Assembly (NCBI GenBank): GCA_030020825.1
Contig: CP125213.1
Coordinates: 620,001-684,000 of the forward strand
Direction: 5' to 3'
From: Candidatus Blochmannia vicinus
GTDB taxonomy: Bacteria > Pseudomonadota > Gammaproteobacteria > Enterobacterales > Enterobacteriaceae
DNA length: 64,000 nucleotides
Shown here: positions 9,941-22,153 of the stretch, one piece after another
How positions within the stretch are numbered: position 1 is the stretch's first letter
How the letters are laid out: each line of letters begins with the position of its first letter
The notes under the pieces: model-generated
The model's database searches: none
What the model was told of the DNA's origin: nothing
Seen by the model: only the letters and a program-made list of their open reading frames with translations
Program-made: the position numbers and the translations under genes

Positions 9941-10963
9941 ATGATTATTGCACGTATTTTTTTTAAAATAATTAGAACAACGGTACTGTTGTATTGTATT
10001 TTTTATACCTCAGTGTTTGGGACTGTTTTGTTAAATAGTTCATATGATGTATCTAGAGAATTGTTTTTAGAGATTAATTCTAATTTTATTAAATATTGGA
10101 AAGATAAAAATCCTGAAGACACACTAATTATTCGACAGTCCCATGCAGGGTCCACCAGACAAGCTATGGCTATATTACAAGGATTGCGTGCAGATGTAGT
10201 CACTTATAATCAGGTAATAGATGTACAAATTTTACACGATCGTGGAAAATTAATTCCTAAAGACTGGCAAGATCGATTGCCGAATCACAGCTCGCCATTC
10301 TATTCAACTATGGCTTTTTTAGTAAGACAAGGAAATCCAAAAGGAATTTATAATTGGCATGATTTAACTAATGAAGGGTTGAAAATAGTATTTCCTAATC
10401 CTAAAACTTCTGGAAATGGACGCTATACTTATTTGGCTGCTTGGAATGTGTTTTTTAAAAACAGTAACGAAAATATAGAGCAAACTCGATTATGGATGAG
10501 AAAGTTCTTACAAAATGTAATAGTATTTGATACTGGAGGACGTGCTGCTACTTCTACTTTTGTTGATCGCAATCAGGGGGATGTATTAATTAATTTTGAA
10601 TCTGAAGCAAAATTAGTACAGAAGCAACATGGATCTAATAACTATGATATTGTGATACCTACGCCTAATATTTTAGTAGAATTTCCAGTGACTTGGATAG
10701 ATAGAAATGTTATTCGAAATAGAACTAAAGATGTAGCACAGGCTTATTTAAATTATTTGTATACTCCTCCAGCGCAAAATATTATTGCTAAGTTTGGATA
10801 TCGTTTAAATACAATGGATATTATTCAACTATATCAGAATAGATCCTTTAAGAGTCAATTATTTAGGATAGAGGATCGGCATGATAATTGGAATCTTCTT
10901 ATGGAGACACATTTTAGGCGTGGCGGTGAATTAGATAAATTATTGTCAGTAGGACATCGTTGA
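9941..10963 (+). CDS. cysP: Periplasmic sulfate/thiosulfate-binding protein
   Basis: CysP captures sulfate or thiosulfate in the periplasm for the CysUWA importer, first step of sulfur assimilation. The 340-residue protein (E. coli 338) starts with a signal peptide (hydrophobic core about residues 9-25, cleavage probably near Gly27). The mature part opens with LLNSSYDVSRELF and contains QSHAGSTRQAMAILQGL, ADVVTYNQVIDVQILHDRGK, SSPFYSTMAFLVR and FPNPKTSGNGRYTYLAAW. The YNQV.DVQILHD.GKLIP block fits CysP rather than its paralogue Sbp. The TGA stop overlaps the ATG of cysU by one base, so it is first in a cysPUWA operon. No CysB site could be identified by eye. Confidence 0.95.
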   Translation: MIIARIFFKIIRTTVLLYCIFYTSVFGTVLLNSSYDVSRELFLEINSNFIKYWKDKNPEDTLIIRQSHAGSTRQAMAILQGLRADVVTYNQVIDVQILHDRGKLIPKDWQDRLPNHSSPFYSTMAFLVRQGNPKGIYNWHDLTNEGLKIVFPNPKTSGNGRYTYLAAWNVFFKNSNENIEQTRLWMRKFLQNVIVFDTGGRAATSTFVDRNQGDVLINFESEAKLVQKQHGSNNYDIVIPTPNILVEFPVTWIDRNVIRNRTKDVAQAYLNYLYTPPAQNIIAKFGYRLNTMDIIQLYQNRSFKSQLFRIEDRHDNWNLLMETHFRRGGELDKLLSVGHR

Positions 10964-11796
10964 TGTTATTTTTTTCAGTTAAATATGTGTTACCTGGATT
11001 TGGTATAGCTCTTGGCAGCAGTTTATTATTTATTTGTTTAATTTTATTATTACCTTTAAGTGCATTAATGATGCAATTATCTCAAATGAATTTTTCTCAA
11101 TATTGGGATATAATTACAGATCCAGCATTATTAGTATCCTATAAAATTACCTTATTATCTGCTGGATCAGCGACGTTATTTAATGCTGTGTTTGGTATAT
11201 TAGTATCATGGGTAATAACTAGATATCAATTTCTTGGTAAAAAGTTATTAGATGCATTAATAGATTTGCCTTTTGCTTTACCTACTGCAGTAGCAGGATT
11301 AACTTTAGCAACATTATTTTCAACATCAGGTTGGTATGGAAGTTGGTTATCTAAAGTAGGTATTACAGTATCATATACATGGATAGGAATATCTATTGCC
11401 ATGATTTTTACAAGTATTCCATTTGTAGTACGTACGGTACAGCCAGTATTAGAGGAGTTTTCTGAAGAATATGAAGAAGTAGCAAAGACTCTTGGAGCTG
11501 ATCATTGGCAAATTTTTTATAATATAATTTTTCCGGAATTGGCTCCAGCTTGGTTGTCTGGTGTAGTTTTATCTTTTATCCGAAGCTTAGGTGAATTTGG
11601 TGCAGTCATTTTTATTGCTGGAAATATTGCATGGAAGAATGAGGTGATATCCTTAATTATTTTTATTCGTTTACAAGAATTTGATTATCCAGCAGCTAGT
11701 GCTATTGCTTCTGTGATTTTGATTGTTTCTTTGTTATTGTTGTTTTTTACTAATATGTTTCAGTTACGAATAAATCGGAGGTTTAAAGGATTTTAG
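10963..11796 (+). CDS. cysU: Sulfate/thiosulfate ABC transporter permease CysU (CysT)
   Basis: One of the two inner-membrane permeases of the sulfate importer. The 277-residue protein has the same length as E. coli CysU, with six predicted membrane segments, the block LDALIDLPFALPTAVAGLTL, and the EAA loop EEVAKTLGADHWQIF that docks onto the CysA ATPase. The ATG at 10963 reuses the last base of the cysP stop (TGATG), indicating translational coupling; a TTG one codon earlier is in frame but less likely. The downstream gene cysW overlaps by one base. Confidence 0.96.
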   Translation: MLFFSVKYVLPGFGIALGSSLLFICLILLLPLSALMMQLSQMNFSQYWDIITDPALLVSYKITLLSAGSATLFNAVFGILVSWVITRYQFLGKKLLDALIDLPFALPTAVAGLTLATLFSTSGWYGSWLSKVGITVSYTWIGISIAMIFTSIPFVVRTVQPVLEEFSEEYEEVAKTLGADHWQIFYNIIFPELAPAWLSGVVLSFIRSLGEFGAVIFIAGNIAWKNEVISLIIFIRLQEFDYPAASAIASVILIVSLLLLFFTNMFQLRINRRFKGF

Positions 11797-12650
11797 TGAT
11801 AAACATATTTAACAATTATGTTAATAGAAATAATAATTGTACTGGTCGTATTACATTAAACCAATGGGTTTTAATTAGCTTAACTATTTTTATATCAACA
11901 GTGTTATTGTTAGTTCCTTTAATTGTAATTTTTGTATCTGCTTTTTCAGAGGGACTAAAAATAATTAGAATAAATTTGATTGATAAAGATATGGTGCATG
12001 CAATTTTTTTAACGATTATTGTAGTGTTATTTACTGTACCTATTAATATATTTTTTGGAGTGTTGATAGCTTGGTTAGTAACTCGTTTTAAATTTTATGG
12101 AAGGCAATTTTTATTAGTCTTGTTGAATATACCTATTGCTGTTTCTCCAGTAATTGCTGGATTGTTATATCTGTTACTTTATACCAGTAATAATGTAATA
12201 GCAAATTGGCTGGATTTACATAATATACAAATAATATTTACATGGGTAGGAGTAGTATTAGTTACTATTTTTGTCACTTGTCCTTTTGTAGTACATGAGC
12301 TTGTTCCGGTGATGGTAAATAGAGGAAGACAAGAAGATGAGGCAGCAGTACTTCTTGGGGCTTCTGGTTGGATGATGTTTCGTTATGTTACTTTTCCTAA
12401 TATTCGTTGGGCTTTATTATATGGTGCTATCTTGACTAATGCTCGTGCTATTGGTGAATTTGGTGCAGTATCTATAGTATCAGGGTTAATACGTGGAGAA
12501 ACATACACTTTATCATTATATGTAGAATTATTATATCAAGATTATAATACTGTCGGTGCATTTATTGCTGCATCATTATTAGCTTCTGTTTCAATTATTA
12601 TGTTATTTATAAAGAGTTACTTACAAAGTCGTTTGAAACGTATGAATTAA
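11796..12650 (+). CDS. cysW: Sulfate/thiosulfate ABC transporter permease CysW
   Basis: Second permease of the CysUWA complex; it pairs with CysU in the inner membrane. The 284-residue protein (E. coli 291) has VPLIVIFVSAFSEGL, IAWLVTRFKFYGRQ, AVSPVIAGLLYLLLY and the EAA loop EDEAAVLLGASGWMMFRYVT. It begins with GTG, whose first G is the last base of the cysU TAG stop, so the two are translationally coupled. The N-terminus before NQWVLISL is divergent from E. coli and slightly shorter. The cysA gene follows after 22 bases. Confidence 0.96.
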   Translation: MINIFNNYVNRNNNCTGRITLNQWVLISLTIFISTVLLLVPLIVIFVSAFSEGLKIIRINLIDKDMVHAIFLTIIVVLFTVPINIFFGVLIAWLVTRFKFYGRQFLLVLLNIPIAVSPVIAGLLYLLLYTSNNVIANWLDLHNIQIIFTWVGVVLVTIFVTCPFVVHELVPVMVNRGRQEDEAAVLLGASGWMMFRYVTFPNIRWALLYGAILTNARAIGEFGAVSIVSGLIRGETYTLSLYVELLYQDYNTVGAFIAASLLASVSIIMLFIKSYLQSRLKRMN

Positions 12651-12672
12651 TATTTGTGGTCAGGGATAAGAA

Positions 12673-13740
12673 ATGAGTATTGAAATAGACGGGATCAATA
12701 AATTTTTTGGTCATGACAAAGTGTTAACCAATATTTCTTTACATATAGAATCTGGAGAAATTATAGCATTATTAGGTCCATCTGGTTCTGGTAAGACAAC
12801 ATTATTACGTATTATTGCTGGATTAGAACATCATAATAGTGGTTGTTTACGTTTTAGAGGTAAAGACGTAAGTCAGCTTAGTGCGCGTGATCGTCATGTT
12901 GGTTTTGTTTTTCAAAATTATGCTTTATTTCGTCATATGACAGTATCGGATAATATTTCTTTTGGCATAAGAATGCTACCACGTTATAAACGTCCCAATT
13001 CTTATGCAATTAATAAAAAAGTTATGCAGTTATTAACTATGGTGCAATTAGAAGGTTTAGGAAATAGATATCCTGAACAACTTTCTGGAGGACAAAAACA
13101 ACGTGTAGCTTTAGCTCGTTCTTTAGCAATTGAACCAGAAATTTTGTTATTAGATGAACCTTTTGGGGCATTAGACACTCAAGTTAGGAAAGAATTACGT
13201 CGTTGGCTTCGTAGATTGCATAGTGAGTTTAAATTCACTAGTGTTTTTGTTACACATGACCAAGAGGAAGCGATGGAAGTTGCTAATAGGATAGTGGTTA
13301 TGAATCGAGGGATTATTGAGCAGATAGGTACACCTAAAGATATTTGGTGCATGCCAGCTACTCGTTTTGTTCTAGAGTTTTTAAGTGAAGTTAATTGTCT
13401 ACAGGGAATAGTATGTGGTTCAGAACTATCTATTGGGTCTTATCATTGGTCTTTACCATACATGCCTGCTTTGCAGGGAAAAGTAGAATTATTTTTTCGT
13501 CCGTGGGAAATGGATATTAGTAAAGAATCTAATGTATTGCATCCATTACCAGCTAAAATTGTTAATGTTAATTTACATGGATTTTATTGGCAATTAAGTG
13601 TAGAGCCTTTGGGCTGGCATCAAGATTTATTGACTATAATTTTAGGGATTAGGGATATTTTTGGTATTCCAGAATGTGGATCATGTTGTTATTTAAGCGG
13701 GCGTAACGCGCGATTCTTTTCAGAAGAAATAGTATTGTAA
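12673..13740 (+). CDS. cysA: Sulfate/thiosulfate ABC transporter ATP-binding protein CysA
   Basis: The cytoplasmic ATPase that powers sulfate import through CysU and CysW. The 355-residue protein (E. coli 365) has Walker A GPSGSGKT at 35-42, Q-loop FQNYALF, signature LSGGQ at 137-141, Walker B ILLLDEP at 157-163 and the switch histidine His195 in VTHDQEEA. A C-terminal regulatory domain follows from about residue 235; it is the least conserved part. AGGG precedes the start. It closes the cysPUWA operon. In E. coli the next gene is cysM, which is absent here. Sulfate uptake with cysK suggests the symbiont can make cysteine from sulfate. Confidence 0.96.
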   Translation: MSIEIDGINKFFGHDKVLTNISLHIESGEIIALLGPSGSGKTTLLRIIAGLEHHNSGCLRFRGKDVSQLSARDRHVGFVFQNYALFRHMTVSDNISFGIRMLPRYKRPNSYAINKKVMQLLTMVQLEGLGNRYPEQLSGGQKQRVALARSLAIEPEILLLDEPFGALDTQVRKELRRWLRRLHSEFKFTSVFVTHDQEEAMEVANRIVVMNRGIIEQIGTPKDIWCMPATRFVLEFLSEVNCLQGIVCGSELSIGSYHWSLPYMPALQGKVELFFRPWEMDISKESNVLHPLPAKIVNVNLHGFYWQLSVEPLGWHQDLLTIILGIRDIFGIPECGSCCYLSGRNARFFSEEIVL

Positions 13741-14240
13741 TAAGTATAAGGAATGATATTATTTCTTGGGATGCTTTCATGATGTTAATGATAAAGGTGT
13801 AAGTAATAATAATTGACGTAATTTTTATTTATGTTGGTTATGTATGTTGGTGTATGAATATATAAATAATTTAATGATATTCTTAAATTTAAGTGCTGTA
13901 TCTAAAAAGATTCTGTTTTTATGTTTTATGTGTGAATTTTAATATTTTTAAAGTAACTGGGCAAATAGTTGGTAAAGGATACTAATTAAAATTGTACAGA
14001 GTACAGTAGTAAAGTATTTATATAGGAGTATATATATTATGTAACATAAATTTATAGTATATATTGTTTTTTGTTTTTATTTATAAGTATATGTATGAAT
14101 ATACGTTAAATTTTTTGTAATAGATTGTGTAGTTTGATAACCTCATAAGGTTGTTGTTTTTTTTAAGGTTATATTTTCATGGTAGCTTACGTTTAAATTA
14201 AAAATTAATATTATTACTCATATTTTTTGATACAGGTGTA
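13741..14240. other. Gene-free interval where cysM and crr would lie
   Basis: 500 bases between the converging cysA and ptsI genes. In E. coli this position holds cysM (after cysA) and crr (after ptsI). I looked for the CysM PLP motif and the EIIA-Glc HFGIDTVELKG block on the appropriate strands and found neither, so both genes seem deleted or eroded beyond recognition. The only feature is the hairpin with T8 at 14138-14164. Confidence 0.65.
14138..14164 (+). terminator. Candidate Rho-independent terminator after cysPUWA
   Basis: A short stem AACCT / AGGTT (with a flanking T-G pair) around a CATA loop is followed by TTG and eight T at 14157-14164. Orientation fits termination of plus-strand transcription about 400 bases beyond cysA. 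The stem is short, so strength is uncertain. Confidence 0.5.
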
Positions 14241-15956
14241 TTATTGTTTGTGCTGCATAAGTAAATGCATTATTGATTTTGTAGTTGGATGATTTAACGC
14301 TTTTTTTGCTATTTTCTTTGCATCATGATAGTATGAACCACGGATTATTTTTTTTATTTGTGGAATGGATACAGAACTCATGCTAAATTCGTCTAATCCC
14401 ATTCCTAATAATAGTAAAGTAGTACGCTCATCTCCCGCCATTTCTCCACACATAGCTGTCCATTTCCCTTCAGAATGTGAAGCGTCAATTACTTGTTTGA
14501 TTAATATTAAGATAGATGGGGATATAGGATTATATAAATGAGATATTAATTTGTTACCACGATCTACTGCAAGAGTATATTGTGTCAAATCATTGGTTCC
14601 AATACTGAAAAAATCTACTTCTTTAATCAAATGATGGGCGATAATTGCAGAAGCAGGGGTTTCGATCATAATTCCTACTTTAATATTTTCGTCAAATTTT
14701 ATTCCTTCTTTACGTAGTTGTTTTTTTAATAAATTTAGTTCTGTGTTTAAAGTTTTTATTTCTTCTACAGAGATAATCATAGGATACATTATACGTAATT
14801 TACCAAAAAAAGAAGCGCGTAAGATAGCACGTAATTGGGTATGTAGTATATCTTTTCTATCTAACATTATGCGAATTGCCCGCCATCCAAGAAATGGATT
14901 TTCTTCGTTTGGAAGGTGCATGTAAGGCAAATTTTTATCACCTCCAATATCCATAATACGTATGATTACAGCTTGGTTAATCATTGATTCAGCTGCCTTT
15001 TTATAAGCTTTAAATTGCTCTTCTTCTGTAGGTAATGCATTACGATTCATAAATAAAAATTCAGTTCTATATAATCCTATGCCTTCAGCTCCGTTTTCTT
15101 TAGCTCTAATTATATCGTGTACTGTACCGCCGATATTGGCACATACTCGTACTTGGTGTTTGTCAAGAGTAATTGCTGGAAGATGTTTGAATTTAGTTAA
15201 CTCATATTTTTCAGAAATATATTTTTTTTTCAATATATTGATATTTTTAATGATGTTTGGAGTAGGATTGATGTAAATTTTATTATTTAAGGCGTCAAGT
15301 ATTATAAAGTCTCCATTAGAAACTTGTTTTGTAATAAAACCAGTTCCTACAATAGCTGGTAATTCTAAAGAACGAGCCATGATAGAGGTATGCGAGGTCT
15401 TTCCTCCAGCATCAGTAATAAACCCTAATACTTTTTTTAAATTTAATTGAGCTGTTTCTGATGGACTAAGATCTACAGCAATAATGATTACTTCTTCAGT
15501 AATTGCGTTTAAGTCGATAATTGGAATGCCTAAAATATTTTTCAATAAACGATTCCCAATATCTCGTACGTCTGTGGCACGTTCTTTTAAATATTCATCT
15601 TCTAGTTTTTCTAAGGCTTTTGCTTGGGTTTCAATCACTGAATACACAGCAGCATCTGCACTAAGTAGTTCTTCTTTAATAAGAGTGATGATATCTTGTT
15701 CAAGTTCTTCATCTTCTAGTAATATAATATGGCCTTCAAAGATAGCTTCTTTCTTCGAGTCTAATTGTTTTTTAATTTTATTTTTAATTGCTTTTAATTG
15801 TTTAGAAGTTTCAGTGCGTCCAGAAATAAATCGATTGATTTCTTGTTCAATAGAATTAATAGCGATTTTTTCTGAATTAATGAGAATTTTTTTTTCTTGT
15901 AATAGCAGCGCTTTTCCGAAGGCGATGCCAGGTGATACTGAAGTTCCTGAAATCAT
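14241..15956 (-). CDS. ptsI: PTS enzyme I (phosphoenolpyruvate-protein phosphotransferase)
   Basis: Enzyme I takes phosphate from phosphoenolpyruvate and passes it to HPr, energising PTS sugar uptake. The 571-residue protein (E. coli 575) starts [19 protein letters not shown], carries the phosphorylated histidine His189 in [24 protein letters not shown], the C-terminal PEP-binding block with [11 protein letters not shown] and [16 protein letters not shown], and the cysteine in [13 protein letters not shown] precedes the ATG. It lies 64 bases after ptsH on the same strand, as in E. coli. The crr gene normally next in the operon is missing. An A9 tract lies near the start (T at 15887-15895). 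Confidence 0.97.
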   Translation of the reverse strand: MISGTSVSPGIAFGKALLLQEKKILINSEKIAINSIEQEINRFISGRTETSKQLKAIKNKIKKQLDSKKEAIFEGHIILLEDEELEQDIITLIKEELLSADAAVYSVIETQAKALEKLEDEYLKERATDVRDIGNRLLKNILGIPIIDLNAITEEVIIIAVDLSPSETAQLNLKKVLGFITDAGGKTSHTSIMARSLELPAIVGTGFITKQVSNGDFIILDALNNKIYINPTPNIIKNINILKKKYISEKYELTKFKHLPAITLDKHQVRVCANIGGTVHDIIRAKENGAEGIGLYRTEFLFMNRNALPTEEEQFKAYKKAAESMINQAVIIRIMDIGGDKNLPYMHLPNEENPFLGWRAIRIMLDRKDILHTQLRAILRASFFGKLRIMYPMIISVEEIKTLNTELNLLKKQLRKEGIKFDENIKVGIMIETPASAIIAHHLIKEVDFFSIGTNDLTQYTLAVDRGNKLISHLYNPISPSILILIKQVIDASHSEGKWTAMCGEMAGDERTTLLLLGMGLDEFSMSSVSIPQIKKIIRGSYYHDAKKIAKKALNHPTTKSIMHLLMQHKQ

Positions 15957-16020
15957 AATTCTACCTTCATTAGAGTCATGGAGAGTTTATTATCTACATA
16001 TTTATTGATTGTGTTATCTT

Positions 16021-16278
16021 TTATTTAAGTTCAGAAATGAATTTAATTAAATGCTGAACTGCTTGCTCTGCGTCTATACCATGAGCAGAAATAATAATTA
16101 TAGAACCTTTACTTAATCCTAGTGTTTGCAGTTTAAATAAACTTTTAGCACTTGCTTTTTTTCCATTAGAAATTACTGTAATTTCAGAATTAAAGTTTTT
16201 TGCCTCTTTTACAAATTGAGTAGCTGGGCGAGTATGTAAACCATTGGAAGCGGTAATCACAGTTTCTTTTTGATACAT
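16021..16278 (-). CDS. ptsH: Phosphocarrier protein HPr
   Basis: HPr relays phosphate from enzyme I to sugar-specific EIIA domains. The 85-residue protein has the same length as E. coli HPr, with active-site His15 in NGLHTRPA and Ser46 in [13 protein letters not shown]. The frame could start four codons earlier at 16290, but that ATG overlaps the strong ribosome binding site GGAG, which sits 7 bases before the ATG at 16278; the latter also matches the family start. First gene of a ptsHI operon; crr is not present. Confidence 0.96.
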   Translation of the reverse strand: MYQKETVITASNGLHTRPATQFVKEAKNFNSEITVISNGKKASAKSLFKLQTLGLSKGSIIIISAHGIDAEQAVQHLIKFISELK

Positions 16279-16653
16279 TTTTATCTCCATTTGATTAAAT
16301 AATATGATGAAAATAATATTTTTTTCAAGTTTATTAAATTAAATAATTTTTTGATGAATATAGACGAACAAATTTTTATGTATAAATAATTTATTGATTT
16401 CGTTTTATCTTTCATGTATATCACATTCAAAATAGAATATGAACTAAAGATATTTTCATTAATCTTTTTAAGATCTTTATAATATAGCAGAAAATATAGT
16501 ATTCTATTTATATAATGTAATTAATTCAATGTTTTTATACATTCTTTAATGAATAAAAGCGCATAGCCTTTTGTTTATTAAAAAAATATAAACAGAAAAC
16601 ACTCATTTTCGGGTGTTTTCTGTTTTTAGTACTAATATAAAAATTTTTTGTTT
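16279..16653. other. Spacer between cysK and ptsH
   Basis: 375 bases. It holds the cysK terminator at 16590-16625 and, between that and the ptsH start, presumably the ptsHI promoter. No gene is visible. Confidence 0.6.
16590..16625 (-). terminator. Strong Rho-independent terminator after cysK
   Basis: A 13-bp perfect stem (AAACAGAAAACAC / GTGTTTTCTGTTT), extendable by a T-G and a C-G pair to 15 bp with a 6-base loop, lies 28 bases past the cysK stop. On the minus strand it is followed by TATATTTTTTT. Its shape would also allow some termination in the other direction. Confidence 0.85.
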
Positions 16654-17601
16654 TTACAAGTTTGAAAATAATATAGTACTTAAATATCGTTCGCTGGATG
16701 ATGGTAGTATAACTACTATGTTTTTAGTCTCATAGATTTTGTTTTTTTGTAGTTGTATAGCAGCTGCCAATGCAGCACCTGAAGAAATTCCAGCCAAAAT
16801 TCCTTCTTTTTCCATTAAATGTTTAGCATAGCTAATAGCTGCGTCTATGCTTATTGTTTCCACGCGATCAATTAAAGTTAAGTCAAGATTTTTTGGAATA
16901 AATCCAGCCCCAATACCTTGAATTTTATGTGGTGCTGGATTTATTTTTTGACCAGATAATGTTTGAGTAATGACTGGAGAGTTTTCTGGTTCAACTGCTA
17001 CGATAATTATTTTTTTATTTTTCTTTATATGTTTAAAAAACCTTCCAATTCCGGTGATAGTGCCTCCTGTACCAACTCCAGCTACAAGTATGTCTATTTG
17101 TCCATTAGAGTCATTCCAAATTTCAGGTCCTGTTGTTTTTTCATGGATTTCTGGATTTGCAGGATTACTAAATTGCTGTAATAATAGATAACGTTTAGGA
17201 TCAGAAGAAACAATCTCTTTTGCTTTAGCAATAGCACCTTTCATTCCATCATTTCCTTCTGTCAATATAATTTCAGCACCTAAGGCTTTAATTAGTTTAC
17301 GGCGTTCAATGCTCATTGTTTCTGGCATGGTTAAAGTTAATTTGTAGTGACGTGCAGCTGCTACGTAAGCTAAAGCAATACCAGTATTTCCGCTTGTTGC
17401 TTCTATCAATTTTGTGTCTGATTTTAATAGGTTTCTTTTTTCTGCATCCCAAATCATATTAGCACCAATACGACATTTAACACTAAAGCTAGGATTTCTA
17501 GATTCTATCTTAACCATAATATGTCCATTCCCAATTTTATTAAGGCGGACTAATGGAGTATGGCCGATAGTATAAGAATTGTCTTGATAAATTTTGTACA
17601 T
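16654..17601 (-). CDS. cysK: Cysteine synthase A (O-acetylserine sulfhydrylase)
   Basis: CysK makes cysteine from O-acetylserine and sulfide. The 315-residue protein (E. coli 323) has the PLP lysine Lys42 in [14 protein letters not shown], the substrate loop TSGNTG at 69-74, and the phosphate-binding loop [20 protein letters not shown] and the overall match distinguish it from CysM. GAGGA lies upstream of the ATG. It is upstream of ptsHI as in E. coli but separated by a strong terminator, so it is its own unit. The C-terminus is about 8 residues shorter than in E. coli. Confidence 0.97.
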   Translation of the reverse strand: MYKIYQDNSYTIGHTPLVRLNKIGNGHIMVKIESRNPSFSVKCRIGANMIWDAEKRNLLKSDTKLIEATSGNTGIALAYVAAARHYKLTLTMPETMSIERRKLIKALGAEIILTEGNDGMKGAIAKAKEIVSSDPKRYLLLQQFSNPANPEIHEKTTGPEIWNDSNGQIDILVAGVGTGGTITGIGRFFKHIKKNKKIIIVAVEPENSPVITQTLSGQKINPAPHKIQGIGAGFIPKNLDLTLIDRVETISIDAAISYAKHLMEKEGILAGISSGAALAAAIQLQKNKIYETKNIVVILPSSSERYLSTILFSNL

Positions 17602-19748
<2,147 letters not shown>

Positions 19749-19785
19749 AAAATTTCAAAGATTAAAAATTATAGGAATGTTACAA

Positions 19786-19810
19786 TAAATTGTTTTTTTA
19801 AAACAATTTA
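19786..19810 (+). terminator. 11-bp hairpin after ligA
   Basis: TAAATTGTTTT and AAAACAATTTA pair perfectly around a three-T loop, about 40 bases past the ligA stop. No T tract follows the stem, so it is a weak or atypical terminator candidate. Confidence 0.35.
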
Positions 19811-20002
19811 AATAAAAATAAAGTATTGTAAATTTAATTTTTCTAGTAAATATTTGGTTATATTAATGGAATTAAATTATTTTAACTTAAAGTTAGCAAA
19901 TATGTTTTAATTTTTAAACTGTAATGAAGAGTAGTGATCTGTTATTAGTTAAGTATTAATAACATAAAGATGTGATTAACTTTTATTAAGTAATTGGTTT
20001 TT

Positions 20003-20075
20003 TGGGTCGTGCAGGAATCGAACCTGCGACCAATTGATTAAAAGTCAACTGCTCTACCTTCTGAGCTAACGACCC
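20003..20075 (-). tRNA. lysV: tRNA-Lys (anticodon UUU)
   Basis: The minus strand folds as a cloverleaf: acceptor GGGTCGT pairs with ACGACCC, the anticodon stem TTGAC/ATCAA region presents CTTTTAA (anticodon TTT), and the T arm reads GCAGGTTCGATTCCTGC. The discriminator base is A. CCA is not encoded; the following bases are AAA. It lies just after tRNA-Val on the same strand and divergent from gltX, as valU..lysV do in E. coli. Confidence 0.97.
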
Positions 20076-20098
20076 TAAGTTTATCAAGACAAATAAAA

Positions 20099-20171
20099 TA
20101 GGTGATGGCGGACTCGAACCGCCGACCCTCTCCTTGTAAGGGAGATGCTCTGCCAACTGAGCTAATCACCT
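20099..20171 (-). tRNA. valU: tRNA-Val (anticodon UAC)
   Basis: Acceptor AGGTGAT pairs with ATCACCT, the anticodon stem CTCCC/GGGAG-type helix shows CTTACAA (anticodon TAC), and the T arm reads GGCGGTTCGAGTCCGCC. Discriminator A; CCA is not encoded. It is 23 bases upstream of tRNA-Lys and probably co-transcribed. E. coli has three tandem copies (valU, valX, valY) here; only one remains. Confidence 0.97.
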
Positions 20172-20339
20172 TTTTTATTACTTGGATTGAATTATATGGA
20201 TCCATTGACACGAGTCAATGGATTTTTATGAAAATAGAGATTTTTAGTTGTAATTTGTTATATGTAAGAATTTAATTTAATATTGTGTTAACTTAAATGA
20301 GTACTATGTGTATTACATATAATTAGGTATCTAATCTTT

Positions 20340-21776
20340 ATGAATATTAAAACTCGATTCGCTCCTAGTCCTACAGGTTCAATACATATTGGAAATATTC
20401 GTACTGCTTTATATTCTTGGTTGTTTGCTCGTAAGCAAGGTGGAAAATTTTTATTGCGTATAGAAGATTCTGATTTGCAACGTTCTATGCACGATGCTGT
20501 TAAGTTTATTGTTTCAGGTATGAACTGGCTTAATTTAGATTGGGATGAAGGTCCTTATTTTCAAACTGATAGGTTTGCTCGTTATAATAGTGTAATAAAT
20601 TATATGATTCAACATGATATGGCCTATAAATGCTATTGTTCGTCAGAAAGATTAGAATTATTGCGGTTAAATCAAATAAAAAATGGAGAAAAACCCAAAT
20701 ATGATGGTTATTGTCGTTTTAAATCTACAGTTATAAATTATAATCCTTGTGTTAATTCTTATGTGGTACGTTTTTGTAATCCTCAGCAAGGTGTAGTGAT
20801 TTTTCATGACCAGATTAGGGGCACAATTACGTTCAATAATAAAGAGTTAGATGATTTAATTATTCGTCGCGCTGATGGTTCTCCAACGTATAATTTTTGT
20901 GTTGTAGTAGATGATATGGATATGCAAATTACTCATATTATACGAGGAGAAGAACACATTAATAATACTCCGCGTCAGATAAATATTTTGAAAGCATTAA
21001 AAGCTCCAATACCAACGTATGCTCATGTATCAATGATTTTAGATCATGAACGTAAAAAATTATCAAAACGTCGTGAAACATTAGGAATTATGAAATATCG
21101 TGATGATGGATTTCTTCCTGAAGCTATACTTAATTATTTAGTAAAATTAGGATGGTCTTATGGTAACCAAGAAATTTTTAGTATTGAACAGATGAAAAAA
21201 TATTTTGATTTTAGTGGAGTTAGTAAATCTCCTAGTATTTTTAATTTTGAAAAATTGCTTTGGTTAAATCATTATTATATTAATCATTTGCCAATAGATT
21301 ATGTAGCTTCACATTTGTTATGGCATATGCGTCAACAAGGAATCAATATGCAAAATGGTCCACAATTAACTGACATAATAAAATTATTTGCGAAGCGCTC
21401 GCGAACATTAAAAGAAATTGCAAATAATTGTCATTATTTTTATATAGATTTTAATATATTTGAAAATAATGTTGCTAAAGATTATTTGAAACCTATTACA
21501 ATAATGCCATTAAAGTATTTAAAAAGAAAATTCAGTAACATAGTCCATTGGACACCTGAAACTATTAAATCTGTTATTGTTGAAACTGTTAATGAATTAA
21601 ATATCAGTATAGATAAAATAGGGATGCCTCTTCGTGTAGCATTAACTGGAACGGATCGATCTCCAGCTCTTAGCTGTACTATACATGCTATTGGAAGACC
21701 GCGTGTATTAGATCGTATTGATCAAGCTGTACGTTATAGTGCAACGAACTGTATTCATCGACATATAAGTAGATGA
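20340..21776 (+). CDS. gltX: Glutamyl-tRNA synthetase
   Basis: Charges tRNA-Glu with glutamate. The 478-residue class I synthetase (E. coli 471) starts [19 protein letters not shown], with the HIGH-type motif HIGN at 16-19, IEDSD at 41-45, and the KMSKS-type loop KLSKR at 240-244. The anticodon-binding domain includes [17 protein letters not shown] near the C-terminus. The gene lies beside tRNA-Val and tRNA-Lys, transcribed away from them, exactly as in E. coli. The start has a weak AGGT site. Confidence 0.97.
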   Translation: MNIKTRFAPSPTGSIHIGNIRTALYSWLFARKQGGKFLLRIEDSDLQRSMHDAVKFIVSGMNWLNLDWDEGPYFQTDRFARYNSVINYMIQHDMAYKCYCSSERLELLRLNQIKNGEKPKYDGYCRFKSTVINYNPCVNSYVVRFCNPQQGVVIFHDQIRGTITFNNKELDDLIIRRADGSPTYNFCVVVDDMDMQITHIIRGEEHINNTPRQINILKALKAPIPTYAHVSMILDHERKKLSKRRETLGIMKYRDDGFLPEAILNYLVKLGWSYGNQEIFSIEQMKKYFDFSGVSKSPSIFNFEKLLWLNHYYINHLPIDYVASHLLWHMRQQGINMQNGPQLTDIIKLFAKRSRTLKEIANNCHYFYIDFNIFENNVAKDYLKPITIMPLKYLKRKFSNIVHWTPETIKSVIVETVNELNISIDKIGMPLRVALTGTDRSPALSCTIHAIGRPRVLDRIDQAVRYSATNCIHRHISR

Positions 21777-22153
21777 TGATCATTATAATTGATTTTTTAA
21801 TGCAAATATATAATTAAGATCATTATATATAATAGATAACATAAATTACGATTACTTATAAAACTTTAGGATTATATAGTTGTGTTTAATTAGGATGCTT
21901 TTTAAGCAGTGTGTGGTATTTAATAGGATGCTGGAATTTGGTTTGAGTTAGCTGTGATAGTTTTATTTTTTTTTAAAAATATTGCATTGTTACATCGGAT
22001 AATATATCTTTTTTAATTATTATTTTTTATTTTGTAGTTTTAAAAATTATTTAATTTTTAAATTATATCAATGTGACAATTCCGAGCATATCTTATCAGA
22101 TTAGTACTAATTTTATAGTTAAATATATAAAATATTTTATTTATTAATAAAAA
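21777..22153. other. Spacer between convergent gltX and nupC
   Basis: 377 bases with no gene on either strand. No GC-containing terminator hairpin was found. In E. coli xapR/xapB and others lie between gltX and nupC; no remnant is visible. Confidence 0.6.

Noticed and set aside
15484..16008. 174-codon frame on the plus strand opposite ptsI
   Set aside because: It is the antisense of a fully conserved ptsI; serine-rich composition is typical of a shadow frame.
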